Below, in pieces: positions 17,376-26,168 of a DNA stretch of 64,000 bases. Numbering within the stretch: position 1 is the stretch's first letter; every line of letters begins with the position of its first letter. Both the position numbers and the translations under genes were made by a program. Origin of the DNA: Phytohabitans rumicis (lineage in GTDB: Bacteria; Actinomycetota; Actinomycetes; Mycobacteriales; Micromonosporaceae); NCBI RefSeq assembly GCF_011764445.1, contig NZ_BLPG01000001.1, positions 4,154,001 through 4,218,000 of the forward strand, read 5' to 3'. The notes under the pieces were generated by a model. It was not told the origin of the DNA, made no database searches, and saw only the letters and a program-made list of their open reading frames with translations.

Positions 17376-18199
17376 GCCGGTACTCCCGCCGGTCGATACC
17401 GCTGCTCCAACTCGGCCAGGATCTCGGCCTTCACGTCCGGCTCCTGGGTGTGGTACATCGAGCCGGCTGCGACCTTGCGGTCACAGTGGAACACGTCCAG
17501 CGGCCATGCCTCGGGAAACGCGATCTGCCGGCCTCCTGTCGTGCCGACGTGGGACACAAGGTCTTCCCAGTTGTAACTCAGGTCCGGGCGGTCGATGAAC
17601 ACGTCCAGATCCCACGCCCCGAACCGTTCTGCAACGGGGACGAAGCGCGCCACGTCGTACGCGATGAAATGCGCCGACAACCGGTTGACCGACCGCACCC
17701 CAGATTCGACCGCTGGACCTTCGTCGGCCAGCTTCCACGACCACTGGTCGTAGTCGTTCACCTTGGACAGCACCGGAACCTGCGGATGCCGCTCGAACAA
17801 CTCCCGACATTCGGTCAAGACGTCGAACGATCGCTCGGACCGGTACATGACCACGTCTCCCTCGATGACGATCAGATACGGTGCCCGCGGTGTGAAGAAG
17901 CGACGGTGGCCGTTGTTCGAGGGATCTCCGCTCGCCACATGCCGGTGGCGCCGACGAAGTTGCAGCTCGTCGACGCCCCACGCATCCAGCAGTGCCGGAA
18001 GCTGTTCGGCGACGTCTTGGGGAGTCCCGTCAGCTCGTAGGACCACCTCGAACGATTGGGACGTCCCGTTGGTCAGCGCTTCGAGGCACCGCGGCAGCGT
18101 CGTCTTGAGAAGGTCGAGATCGGAGTGGAACAGGAAGGCGATCCGGAACATCGGACCGGATGGCCCGTCCTGCGGCTCAATTGATCGCGCGCTGTCCAT
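17372..18199 (-). CDS. Glycosyltransferase-like protein (GT-A-like)
   Basis: A 275-residue protein probably of the GT-A fold. An N-terminal beta strand and loop (FRIAFLFHSDLDLLKTTLP) is followed by a possible metal motif in LIVIEGDVVMYRS and a C-terminal part with SYNWEDLVSHVG and VFHCDR. Assignment to GT2 or a related family is tentative because the DxD is not clean. Start ATG 18199 was preferred to an in-frame start 90 bases upstream because GGAAGAGG precedes it. It heads the leftward block 18199-13037 and is coupled to the fusion gene by a GTGA overlap. Confidence 0.6.
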   Translation of the reverse strand: MDSARSIEPQDGPSGPMFRIAFLFHSDLDLLKTTLPRCLEALTNGTSQSFEVVLRADGTPQDVAEQLPALLDAWGVDELQLRRRHRHVASGDPSNNGHRRFFTPRAPYLIVIEGDVVMYRSERSFDVLTECRELFERHPQVPVLSKVNDYDQWSWKLADEGPAVESGVRSVNRLSAHFIAYDVARFVPVAERFGAWDLDVFIDRPDLSYNWEDLVSHVGTTGGRQIAFPEAWPLDVFHCDRKVAAGSMYHTQEPDVKAEILAELEQRYRPAGVPA

Positions 18200-18347
18200 C
18201 AGCCTCTTCCACGGTCTACATCGGCGTGTAGCGACAACTCGGTCAAGCGAACGAGCGTAGCGGCACCTTCCTCTCCGCGCTTCCCGCATTACCCGCAGTC
18301 ACCTCCGCTCAGCCCGAGGGCGCTGCTGCGTGCAGGCTGGCCGGCGC

Positions 18348-19196
18348 TTATGGTGCCGCGGGTTCATAACGGACGGCGATTGGCAGGTGATCTGATGCGC
18401 TGCGGGCTTGCCCGTTGTCGATGACGACGCATTCGCGGACGGCGTCGAGCATGCGGCGGGTGGCGAGGACGCCGTCGATGGGCCTGGCGCCGTTGCTCTC
18501 CGTGGGCCAGTGCCCGGTCGTGATCGGCCGCGAGTGTCCAAGTACGACGGCGGCGTCGTGCAGGCCGCCGTCGGCGAGGATGCGAGCGGCGGCCCGGTTG
18601 GCTACCGCGAGGTCTGCTCCCTCGCCTGTGTCCCACCAGGGCTGCGGCCACGCCAGCTCCCGCCCCTCACGGTCCCGGAAGTAGTACGGGTTGTTCCAGT
18701 CCCCACCCACCAACCCCGGCCCGGTGGTCATCGCGCCCACCAGGTGGGTGGCCTCGTCGGGGCGGCACAGGCCACCGGCGCGGGGCGGTGCGTGATAGCA
18801 GGCATGCCGGACCCGGTGCCCGTCGCCGACGTTCAACTCGACGCAGATCAGTGCGTGCCACCAGCCAGCACCGGAGTACACGCGCATGCTGCCGGGGGTG
18901 GCCCAGATGCCAGGTCGCCACATCAGCCCGACGGCGAGGTCGTCGTGCCCGCCGGGTGCGGCGGCGACCGGCCCGTTGAGATCCTGACCGACACGGCACG
19001 CCATCCCGGTGGCGTCGGCGAGCCGCAGTATTGCAGCCTGGGCGCGCTGCTCGCTGTGCCCCGGCAGCTCCTGGACCGCGACCACGTCCGGTTTGGCGTC
19101 CCGGATTACCGCCTCGACCAGCCGGTGCCGGGTCAGCTCGTCGGCGGTGCGGTGGCGGTCGTAATCCCGCGTGTTGTACGTCATAAACGTGATCAC
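18348..19196 (-). CDS. Endonuclease/exonuclease/phosphatase-family protein
   Basis: A 282-residue EEP-superfamily phosphohydrolase. The signatures are the N-terminal TYNTRDYDR, the metal Glu in VVAVQELPGHS, GGDWNN (the D-x-N site), and the terminal SDHLPIAVRY with the catalytic Asp-His. Such enzymes cut nucleic acids, phosphoinositides or other phosphodiesters; the substrate is unknown. It has no signal peptide. The start is GTG at 19196, fixed by the GTGA overlap with the 44-residue gene that follows the XRE regulator. The three genes form one leftward operon, so the enzyme is probably under that regulator. Confidence 0.85.
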   Translation of the reverse strand: MITFMTYNTRDYDRHRTADELTRHRLVEAVIRDAKPDVVAVQELPGHSEQRAQAAILRLADATGMACRVGQDLNGPVAAAPGGHDDLAVGLMWRPGIWATPGSMRVYSGAGWWHALICVELNVGDGHRVRHACYHAPPRAGGLCRPDEATHLVGAMTTGPGLVGGDWNNPYYFRDREGRELAWPQPWWDTGEGADLAVANRAAARILADGGLHDAAVVLGHSRPITTGHWPTESNGARPIDGVLATRRMLDAVRECVVIDNGQARSASDHLPIAVRYEPAAP

Positions 19197-19327
19197 GGCG
19201 CTATCCCCGTCCGCGCCCGTGCGACCCGGTCCTGGTGGTGAGCCGTAGCCACATGCGGCCGGGCGGTCCGTCCGGCGACTGGGTTGTCGCCTGCGGCGAG
19301 GCGGGGAGCCCTTGATGCCCGCGTCAT
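19193..19327 (-). CDS. 44-residue coupled peptide
   Basis: A short basic frame (MTRASRAPRLAAGDNPVAG...) whose ATG overlaps the XRE stop and whose stop overlaps the EEP start, ATGA and GTGA. Many actinomycete XRE genes of this type are followed by a short DUF397 gene, but this peptide lacks the DUF397 pattern. It may simply be a coupling device. No function is assigned. Confidence 0.4.
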   Translation of the reverse strand: MTRASRAPRLAAGDNPVAGRTARPHVATAHHQDRVARARTGIAP

Positions 19328-20223
19328 GCCAGCTCCTTGGCGCGCGTCTCGACGAGGGTCAGGGACTCGGACGGGCTCAACGCGTCGGCCGTCAGCCGTT
19401 CGTGTAGATGGTCGTATTGCTGGGCCAGCGTTGCCTCGATGACGAGGTGGCCGCCGAGGTGCGGGACGATGGTGACGGGCGGGTGTCCCTGGGACATTCG
19501 CAGCGCGACAAAGGGGCCATCGATACCCGCGGCTTGGCTTGCTTGCGTGGGCAGGATCCGGATCTCGATGTTCCGGTCCGGGCGGTCGGTGAGGTGCCGT
19601 AGGTGGTCGAGCTGGGCGGCGAGAATCTCGACTCCGCCAGCCGGGCGGTGCAGCACCTGCTCGTCGAGGATGGCGCATAACCTGGGCGGTGGACTGCCCA
19701 CGAGGATGTCCTGTAAGCGCATCCGCTGATGCACCTGCGCCTCAATGCTGCTGTCGTCGGCGTCCGGGGCTGCGGACCGCAGCGAGGCGTAGGTGTAGTC
19801 GTTGGTTTGCAGCAGGTCTGGGATGGTGAGGGCGGCGTAGGGGCAGATCTGCTCGGCCTGTGCGTAGATCCAGTCCAGCGGCGGCTGGTGCCGGATCGAG
19901 CTATCGCGGGGCGTCGGGTGCGCGTCGGAAATTGGGTCCAGGTGCCACTGGTGGATCTGCCACGCTCGGCAGGCCAACTGGAGCAGATCGTCGCGGGTGG
20001 TCTGGTCGTAGATCCCGTACACATCCAAGAGCGGCTCGACGTACTGGTCCCGACGGAACGGCCATTCGGCGCGTTCGAGGCGGGCCAGCGTGGAGAACTC
20101 GATGCCGATCTCGGCGGCCACGTCCTTGAGGGTGAGGCCGCGCTCTTCCCGGATCTGGCGCATGCAGTGGCCAAGCCATCGTGCACGGAGCGTACGGATG
20201 AACCGCGGTCGTGATGTTGGCAT
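19324..20223 (-). CDS. XRE-family regulator with DUF5753-type domain
   Basis: A 299-residue DNA-binding protein. The N-terminal HTH is LTLKDVAAEIGIEFSTLARLERAEW (split here: LTLKDVAAEIGIEF, then STLARLERAEW), and the C-terminal ~180 residues match the DUF5753 pattern, with YAALTIPDLLQTNDY and the ending HLHERLTADALSPSESLTLV. In Streptomyces relatives these proteins control development or small-molecule production, often with a DUF397 partner. The ATG at 20223 has GGAAGG upstream. It heads the XRE/44-aa/EEP operon, and a long inverted repeat brackets its probable promoter. Confidence 0.86.
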   Translation of the reverse strand: MPTSRPRFIRTLRARWLGHCMRQIREERGLTLKDVAAEIGIEFSTLARLERAEWPFRRDQYVEPLLDVYGIYDQTTRDDLLQLACRAWQIHQWHLDPISDAHPTPRDSSIRHQPPLDWIYAQAEQICPYAALTIPDLLQTNDYTYASLRSAAPDADDSSIEAQVHQRMRLQDILVGSPPPRLCAILDEQVLHRPAGGVEILAAQLDHLRHLTDRPDRNIEIRILPTQASQAAGIDGPFVALRMSQGHPPVTIVPHLGGHLVIEATLAQQYDHLHERLTADALSPSESLTLVETRAKELA

Positions 20224-20286
20224 TGTCGCCGTTGCCTTCCGGGCGGGTTGCGGGTGCGATATCGGTCTGGGTGAGGTCATTGGGGT

Positions 20287-20385
20287 GGGCCGGAGGGTGA
20301 ACACGGTGCGGGTTTATGTCGGCGGCCCTGCCCATTCGGGAGGCCAAACGGGCGGGGTCGCCTACCGTCGTTCGCCCTCCGGCCC
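20287..20385. promoter_or_regulatory. 16-bp inverted repeat bracketing the XRE promoter
   Basis: GGGCCGGAGGGTGAAC (20287-20302) and GTTCGCCCTCCGGCCC (20370-20385) are inverted copies matching at 15 of 16 positions with a 67-base spacer; with one indel the match extends a further four bases. The pair lies 64 bases upstream of the XRE start and downstream of the GNAT gene. It could be a looping operator or a transcript structure. No transposase is near. Confidence 0.5.
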
Positions 20386-20441
20386 TTGTCCGCTCCAGCG
20401 ACTGGGGGGTGTCGGCTGGGCGGGGCCTGCGGGAGCGGCGG

Positions 20442-21047
20442 CTATCGGGTCGGTTGCCGCCACATCGACCACATCGGAGGTCCGCTCTCGGGCAGGAAGA
20501 ACGGTGCCTGCGGCAGGGCGTAGCCGTGGCGGGCGTACAGGTCTCGGGCGCCGGAGGAGGTGGCGACCAGGTAGGCGGGTAGACCGGCGGCGTCGAGTTG
20601 CTGGCTGCGGTGGGACAGCAGGGCGCTGCCCAAGCCGGTGCATTGCGAGTCTGGGTGTACGCCGAGCCAGGCCAGGTAGTGGTGCGGCTGCTGCGGGTGA
20701 TGTTGAGCGAACGTGTCGTCCAGCAGCCGGAACCGAGCCGCGTGTTCGCCGCACGCGGTGGTGCGGAGCCTGTCGTATTCGGCCAGGTCCGGCGGGGTGT
20801 AGGCGTGGTCGAACCAGACCGCGGCGGCGTCCAGATTGTCGGTGACCTCGATGTAGCCGTGGGCGAGGGTGTAGCCGACCAGCGCTGTGCAGAAGCGCTG
20901 GTACACCTGATGGCGCTCGTCCCGGTCCGGGACCAGCCACCGCCCGTCCGGGGTGTCGAGGAACGCCTCCACCAGCATGCTGGTGATGCGGTCGGTGTCG
21001 GCGGCGGTGGCCAGGCGGATCGTCACGACCTGTTCGTGGTGGGTCAT
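20442..21047 (-). CDS. GNAT-family N-acetyltransferase
   Basis: A 201-residue acetyl-CoA-dependent acetyltransferase. The fold is recognised from the N-terminal TIRLATAADTDRITSML, the motif A region YLAWLGVHPDSQCTGLGSALL (Q/R-x-x-G-x-G with a C substitution) and the terminal YARHGYALP. The substrate is unknown. Its ATG overlaps the stop of the upstream permease gene (ATGA), so the two are co-translated. It might acetylate the amine or amino acid the permease carries; that is inference. Confidence 0.85.
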   Translation of the reverse strand: MTHHEQVVTIRLATAADTDRITSMLVEAFLDTPDGRWLVPDRDERHQVYQRFCTALVGYTLAHGYIEVTDNLDAAAVWFDHAYTPPDLAEYDRLRTTACGEHAARFRLLDDTFAQHHPQQPHHYLAWLGVHPDSQCTGLGSALLSHRSQQLDAAGLPAYLVATSSGARDLYARHGYALPQAPFFLPESGPPMWSMWRQPTR

Positions 21048-22597
21048 CGCGGGCTCGCCTTCGTGAACGCGGGGTCGAGGGTCAGGTCGGGTTGGGCGAC
21101 GCCGGTAGGGCTGAGACGGATGGCGGCGGTGGAACTGTCGGCGCCCAAGCCGATGGCGGCGTACACGCTGCGCCGGGCGGTGCGCAGGATGAGCGCCCAC
21201 CCGACGCCGAGGACCGCGGCGGTGGCGTAGGCGGCGGGGAACGCCCACCGCACCGGCGAGGAGTTCGGGATGTTGAGCAGTTCCGCGAACTCGGCCACGG
21301 TGACCACGAGGGTCGCGGTGAGGATGAGTGCGGCGAGGATCGGGGCGATCAGCCGCCGCAACACCGGCTCGCCGTGCCGGTGGCGGGCGAAGAAGCCGAC
21401 CACGGCGATCGACGTCGCCGCCATCAGGATGAGGATGCCGAGCCCGCCGCCGATCCCACCCCAGAAGAACAGGTGGGTAATCGGATCCCACCCGGCCGCC
21501 GCATAAAGGATCAACACGGCCACGGCGGTGACGGACTGCAGGAAGGAGCCGAGTTTCGGGGCGCCGGTGCGGCGGCTGGTGCGTCCCAGCCGGCCGGGCA
21601 GTACTTGTTCGCGGCCGAGCGCGAACAGGTAGCGGGAGACGGTGTTGTGAAAGGCCAGCAGCGCCGCGAACAGGGAGGTCAGGAACAGCAGGTGCCCGAC
21701 GTCGATGACTGCGGCGGGGACGTGTGGGGCGGCGAGGTTGAAGAACAGCTCCGTGCCCTGCTCTTGGGCGGCTTGCACGATCCGGTCGGGGCCGGTGGCG
21801 ACGGTCATCGCCCAGGCGGACAGGCCGTACAGCACGCCGATGATGCCGATGGCCAGGTAGGTAGCCCTGGGCACCGTCCGCTGTGGATCCCTGGCCTCCT
21901 CGGAGAACACGGCGGTCATCTCGAACCCGGCGAACCCGGCGATCCCTCCGACGAGCAGCGCCACCGCCCCAGCCGACAGCAGCAGGCCAGGTGCGAGCGC
22001 GGCGAAGCTGACCTGCCCGTCCGCCGGGTGGGTCAGCAGGACGACATCGAACACGACTGCGACGGCGATCTCTGCCACCAGCAGCACGCCCAGGACGTAG
22101 CCGTTGAGGTCGACCCGCCGCACACCCAAAACCGCGACCAGCAGCCACGCCGCGAGGGCGCACACCCACCAGGCCACCTGCCAGCCGCACGTCGCCTCCA
22201 GCACGGCGGCGGCCACGACACCGAAGGCCCCATAGATCGAGATCTGCATGGCGTTGTACGCGACCACCGCGACGAACGCGGCTCCCACCCCCGGTATCCG
22301 GCCGAGGCCGTGGGCGACGTACGTATAAAACGCGCCGGCGTTGACGACCCGGCGGGACATGGCGATATAGCCGACCGCGAACACCGCCAGGATCACCGCG
22401 ACCGCCAGATAGGCGACCGCGATTCCGATGAACTCGGTCACCGCGAACCCGGTCGTCGCCGAACCCGCCACCACGGTGAGCGGGGCGGCGGCGGCCATCA
22501 CGAAGAACACCACCGCCGGCACACCAAGTCGGTTACGGGCCAAAGCGGTGGACACGTTACTGACCCGGCGTGGTCGCACAGGATCGGTCAGGACCAT
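21044..22597 (-). CDS. APC-family amino acid/polyamine permease
   Basis: A 517-residue integral membrane transporter with about 12 hydrophobic segments. The first helix has PAVVFFVMAAAAPLTVV followed by the unwound-helix glycine region, and the family-typical FAGFEMTAVFSEEARDPQRT lies near the middle. It likely imports amino acids or polyamines with protons. The ATG at 22597 was chosen because the upstream extension is not membrane-protein-like and lies in the preceding intergenic gap. It is coupled to the GNAT gene and about 40 bases downstream of the GPP34 gene. Confidence 0.88.
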   Translation of the reverse strand: MVLTDPVRPRRVSNVSTALARNRLGVPAVVFFVMAAAAPLTVVAGSATTGFAVTEFIGIAVAYLAVAVILAVFAVGYIAMSRRVVNAGAFYTYVAHGLGRIPGVGAAFVAVVAYNAMQISIYGAFGVVAAAVLEATCGWQVAWWVCALAAWLLVAVLGVRRVDLNGYVLGVLLVAEIAVAVVFDVVLLTHPADGQVSFAALAPGLLLSAGAVALLVGGIAGFAGFEMTAVFSEEARDPQRTVPRATYLAIGIIGVLYGLSAWAMTVATGPDRIVQAAQEQGTELFFNLAAPHVPAAVIDVGHLLFLTSLFAALLAFHNTVSRYLFALGREQVLPGRLGRTSRRTGAPKLGSFLQSVTAVAVLILYAAAGWDPITHLFFWGGIGGGLGILILMAATSIAVVGFFARHRHGEPVLRRLIAPILAALILTATLVVTVAEFAELLNIPNSSPVRWAFPAAYATAAVLGVGWALILRTARRSVYAAIGLGADSSTAAIRLSPTGVAQPDLTLDPAFTKASPR

Positions 22598-22637
22598 AGA
22601 GGACTCCAGCGAAGGCAGGCGGTAAAGGGGTGCAGGG

Positions 22638-23273
22638 TCAGGTGTGGTGGGCGACCAGCGCGTTGCCGACCGCAGCCCGGGTGTGCGCGAGCAATTCGGC
22701 GGCGGGCGCGGCCACCGTGCTGAGCAGATGCCGCAGATAGCCGCGCGCCCAATCACGGTGATCCGCGTCCCGGATCAGGTACTCGTCCAACCCGGTCGCC
22801 TCAGCCAGCCCGGCCAGGAACACGTCGTGCTCGTCCAGCGGGGTCCGCTGCCGCAACCCCATCGCCAGACGCACGACCGGCCATGCCGCGGTCTTCATGT
22901 CCACCGGCACGTACGTCGTGGACCAGGTCACGAACAGGAACCGGGACGCCTTCCTGCGCGCGTGCCCCTCCCGGACCAGCCGAGTCGCCACCTGCTCGTA
23001 GCCGTCGTCGGACAGGAACGTCAGCCAGGTCCGCACCGTGTGCCGGGTCCGCTCCGCCACAATCTGGTCGAAGATGCCATGGGCGACCGCATCCGCCGGT
23101 GGCACGGCTGGATGTGCGACATGCACGAGGCTGTCAGTGATGCGGATCCGACCCGCGTACAACAACTCACCGAGCAACGCCGCGGCCAACCCCCAACCCG
23201 CCGCCTGCGCGTGAACGCGAAGCTCGCCGGACGTGTCGTCGTGGGCGAGCCGGAAGAAGTCGTCAGCCAACAT
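22638..23273 (-). CDS. GPP34-family phosphoprotein
   Basis: A 211-residue homologue of Golgi phosphoprotein 3 (GPP34/GOLPH3), a family with many copies in actinomycetes. Features include the N-terminal ADDFFRLAHDD, the hydrophobic helix WGLAAALLGELLYAGRI and the long helical C-terminus. In eukaryotes these bind phosphoinositides; the bacterial role is not known. The ATG at 23273 lies inside the last bases of the upstream methyltransferase gene, an 11-base overlap that suggests coupling. Confidence 0.85.
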   Translation of the reverse strand: MLADDFFRLAHDDTSGELRVHAQAAGWGLAAALLGELLYAGRIRITDSLVHVAHPAVPPADAVAHGIFDQIVAERTRHTVRTWLTFLSDDGYEQVATRLVREGHARRKASRFLFVTWSTTYVPVDMKTAAWPVVRLAMGLRQRTPLDEHDVFLAGLAEATGLDEYLIRDADHRDWARGYLRHLLSTVAAPAAELLAHTRAAVGNALVAHHT

Positions 23274-24150
23274 CGCGCCCACCCACGTCCACACCGGACA
23301 GAACCGAGTCAGCCGCGCCGGCGCCCTTGACGGCGACGCCAGCCCAGCCGGGAATCCGCGCCGCCCTCTCCACCTCGGCCGGACCATCCAGCTCACCGGG
23401 CTCAGGACGCCAGAACGCCACGCCGCACACGCCCGGCTCGACCACCTCACCCCAGACGTCGAGCAACTCCGTCACCTGCTGGCGGGACCGCAACGTCAAT
23501 GGAGCCGTCCGCTCGCTGTACTCCCGCACCGCCCGTACCTGCTCCGGCGTCATCGCGCTGGGGGCCGATGCGTGGGAGATCACCAGCCACGAGCCGTCCG
23601 GGACCGAGTCCCGCAGCCGGGCCAGGATCGAGGTCGGGTCGTCCGAATTGGACACGAAGTGCAGCACCGCGCCCAGGATGACGGCGATTGGCTGGGTCCA
23701 ATCCAGTAACGCCGCCAGCTCCGGATGCCCCACGACCGTGTCGGGGTCTCGCAGGTCGCCGACAACCGCAACCACCCGGTTGTGCTCCTCAAGGAGCTGG
23801 CGGGCGTGCGCCACCGCTACCGGGTCGATGTCCACGTACCCGATGCGGGTCCGCGAGTCGACTCGCCACGCGATCTCATGGAGGCTGCCCCTGGTCGCGG
23901 GTAGCCCGCAGCCGATGTCGAGGATCTGGCGCGCGCCTGCATCGAGGGCGTACCGAACCGCGCGGCCCAGGAACGCGCGATTGGCTCGTGCCCAGTACCT
24001 GGCCTCAGGCTCGGCGGCAAGCAGATCGGCGGCCATGGCCCGGTCCGGAGCGAACGTATGTGCGTCGCCAAGTAGCGCCGCGTATACCCGCGACGGGACG
24101 GGCTCCTGGATTCCGTCGCAGCCGGGTACAACGCTTTCCGGCCAGGTCAT
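23263..24150 (-). CDS. SAM-dependent methyltransferase (DUF574/Methyltransf_19)
   Basis: A 295-residue protein of the actinomycete-specific Methyltransf_19 group. Signatures are SRVYAALLGDAHTFAPDRAMA near the start (family reads YDY-x-LGG-x-NF there), the SAM-binding ILDIGCGLPATRGSLHE, and YVDIDPVAVAHARQLL. Its substrate is unknown; members sit by XRE regulators in many genomes, as here. The start at 24150 follows homologues and leaves out a proline-rich upstream extension. It precedes the GPP34-permease-GNAT genes in one leftward run. Confidence 0.84.
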   Translation of the reverse strand: MTWPESVVPGCDGIQEPVPSRVYAALLGDAHTFAPDRAMAADLLAAEPEARYWARANRAFLGRAVRYALDAGARQILDIGCGLPATRGSLHEIAWRVDSRTRIGYVDIDPVAVAHARQLLEEHNRVVAVVGDLRDPDTVVGHPELAALLDWTQPIAVILGAVLHFVSNSDDPTSILARLRDSVPDGSWLVISHASAPSAMTPEQVRAVREYSERTAPLTLRSRQQVTELLDVWGEVVEPGVCGVAFWRPEPGELDGPAEVERAARIPGWAGVAVKGAGAADSVLSGVDVGGRDVG

Positions 24151-24526
24151 GACCGAACCACCGCAGCCGACCAGCGCGACGCGGCGTCCTTGCGCGCCGA
24201 TAGCTGGAGTTGGATGTCCACCGCTGCCTCCCCGAGTATTCGGGGTCCGGCAGCCCACCTCCGGTGGGGGCAATGGTGATGAGCCGCCGGACCAGTCCTA
24301 GCGGGCGCAGCGCTACAGCCCAGGGCAGACCTCATTCGAGGCTGCCGACGGGAACAGTTCCGCACCCCTGGCCGATGCGGGGACAGTCATGCGGCCGGGT
24401 GCGACACCTGGAAAGGATGTCCGCGCATGACCGTTGCACCGGCCAGCGACCGGCGAACGTTGCGTGCCGATCTGAGAACGGACCGTAGGGCTACTTCCGG
24501 CAGCGGACAGGTACGGTTCCTACCCC
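24151..24526. other. Intergenic 376 bases with a short palindrome
   Basis: No supported gene. A perfect inverted repeat CCCCGA-GTAT-TCGGGG lies at 24230-24245, 80 bases before the methyltransferase start, and may be an operator. A rightward 60-codon frame from an ATG at 24427 has AAAGGA upstream but runs antisense into the 3' end of the XRE gene and looks unlike a protein. Confidence 0.4.
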
Positions 24527-25750
24527 CTACCCCAGAAGGCCGACCTTCACCGCGAGATCGTTCGCCTCCCGGCGCAGCGACGGCGGCCCCTCCAACAGCT
24601 CGGCTGTGATCTTCCGGGCATAGCCGTTGTAACGGATTGTCTCCGGCGCCGTCTCGTACGCCTCACGCAGCGTGCCCACCGTCGCCTGATGGTCGCGCTT
24701 GAGGTAATGACCACGAGCGACCTCGATCAAATGACGGGCACGACGCGGCCGGGACGGGATCAACGCCGCAGGAGTACGGTCCGCGGTCTGCAATGCGCTG
24801 CCGCCCTTGCGCAGCTCCACCTCGACGGTCACCGCATGCGCCCCCATGATCACCCGGCTGAACGACGTCCAGCGCTGATAGAAGCCCTCCGGAAGCCGAC
24901 GCGATACCGCATCCGCGGCATCCCAGTACCGCCAAGCACGGCCGGCCTCACCGGCGCGGGCCGCGGTGTATGCAGCCTCGAACTGCAAGGCGCCGTACAG
25001 GGCCAACAGCTCGTCATCCGCGTCTTCCAACTGAGGCTCCACCGCGGTCAGAGCATCCAGGTTGACGGCCATCGCGGTGTCCCAGTCACCCGCGTCACGG
25101 TGCGCCTGCGCCGCGAACCACACCGCCCCCGCCAGCGCCGCCGGATCACCTGACTCCTGCGCCGCCAGAACAGCCCTGTCGACCACCCGCCAGAGCAGGT
25201 CCGCCGCCCCCGACTGGTAGGCCAGGAACATCTGAGTGAGGCCGAGCGTCTCCGCGAGCACTGCGTGTGCCCGGTTCTGGGCATCCCCCTGGTAGGCGCG
25301 CGTCGCGACCTGCGCATCCCGGATCAGATCCGGCAGCAACGCGCCGACAACGGTGCGATGATCCGGCGCGGCATGCCGGGCACGCCACGCCGTGGCCAGC
25401 CGAGCCCGAATATGTTCGAGCGGTTGAGGCTCCTCGCTCACCGACATCGGCCAGCGATTCAGCGCCTCCCGCACCGCTGGCAGGCCCGCGTGCCCAGGCC
25501 CCGACACCAGATCGGCGTGGCCGTGATCCTCTTCCGTCAACTCGCGCACGTTGACCTTCAGCGCGCGGGCGATCTGGGTCAGCATCGGCAGCCGCGGCGG
25601 CAGGATCCGACCTGTCTCGACCGCCTTCACCCACTCGGCCGAGCGACCGACCAGGCCACCGAGCACAGCCCTGGTCTTCCCAGCGCGTTCCCGGTACAGC
25701 TTGATCCGCTGCCCCGTGGTCAGGTTCGGCGTGTCGTCATGGGCCTGCAT
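24527..25750 (-). CDS. XRE-family regulator with TPR-like helical domain
   Basis: A 407-residue regulator. The N-terminal HTH spans residues ~12-68 (TTGQRIKLYRERAGKTRAVL, then SAEWVKAVETGR) and the remaining ~300 residues are helical repeats rich in Ala and Leu, as in actinomycete XRE-TPR regulators that sense a ligand or peptide. Start ATG 25750 has AGGAGG seven bases upstream. It is leftward and could be transcribed with the methyltransferase-GPP34-permease genes, although 376 bases separate them. Confidence 0.84.
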   Translation of the reverse strand: MQAHDDTPNLTTGQRIKLYRERAGKTRAVLGGLVGRSAEWVKAVETGRILPPRLPMLTQIARALKVNVRELTEEDHGHADLVSGPGHAGLPAVREALNRWPMSVSEEPQPLEHIRARLATAWRARHAAPDHRTVVGALLPDLIRDAQVATRAYQGDAQNRAHAVLAETLGLTQMFLAYQSGAADLLWRVVDRAVLAAQESGDPAALAGAVWFAAQAHRDAGDWDTAMAVNLDALTAVEPQLEDADDELLALYGALQFEAAYTAARAGEAGRAWRYWDAADAVSRRLPEGFYQRWTSFSRVIMGAHAVTVEVELRKGGSALQTADRTPAALIPSRPRRARHLIEVARGHYLKRDHQATVGTLREAYETAPETIRYNGYARKITAELLEGPPSLRREANDLAVKVGLLG

Positions 25751-26168
25751 CGGAGCCTCCTGGCGAGGTCAACGGTGGCATCTACGACCGTACGTGCAGG
25801 AAATCATGCCCGCCAGCCAGCCGCCCCAGGGCAATCACCCGCCGGGCACGCCGATCCGGCCGTATCCCGCTGGATGTCCGCCTCTCGATCGGGCACCTAC
25901 CAGCCCTTGCCATACGTCGCGACGCGACGTCGGACGACGTCACAACGACTAGCACTGCCCAGACATCCGGGAAAGCGCTCTCCGAACTCAGCACTTCATA
26001 CATTCTCGGTATTCGCCAGCCAAGGCATAACGGACAATCTGGCGTTGTGCCTGGTCATACGGGCTAGCTAAGCGGTCGTCGCTAAGTCTCGTATGTGCCG
26101 GAGATGGAGCCTCAACGCCCGCGGGCCGACCTGGTCCGCCCAGCCGCACTGTCTCGTCGATCCTCGGG
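25751..26168. other. Intergenic 418 bases
   Basis: No gene is supported on either strand. It must hold the promoter of the leftward XRE-TPR gene. The part at about 25970-26090 is more AT-rich than its surroundings. No repeat or strong terminator hairpin stands out. Confidence 0.4.

Noticed and set aside
20287-20385. Terminal inverted repeats of a miniature transposable element
   Set aside because: No flanking target duplication is visible and no transposase or second copy is present; a regulatory role fits the position better.
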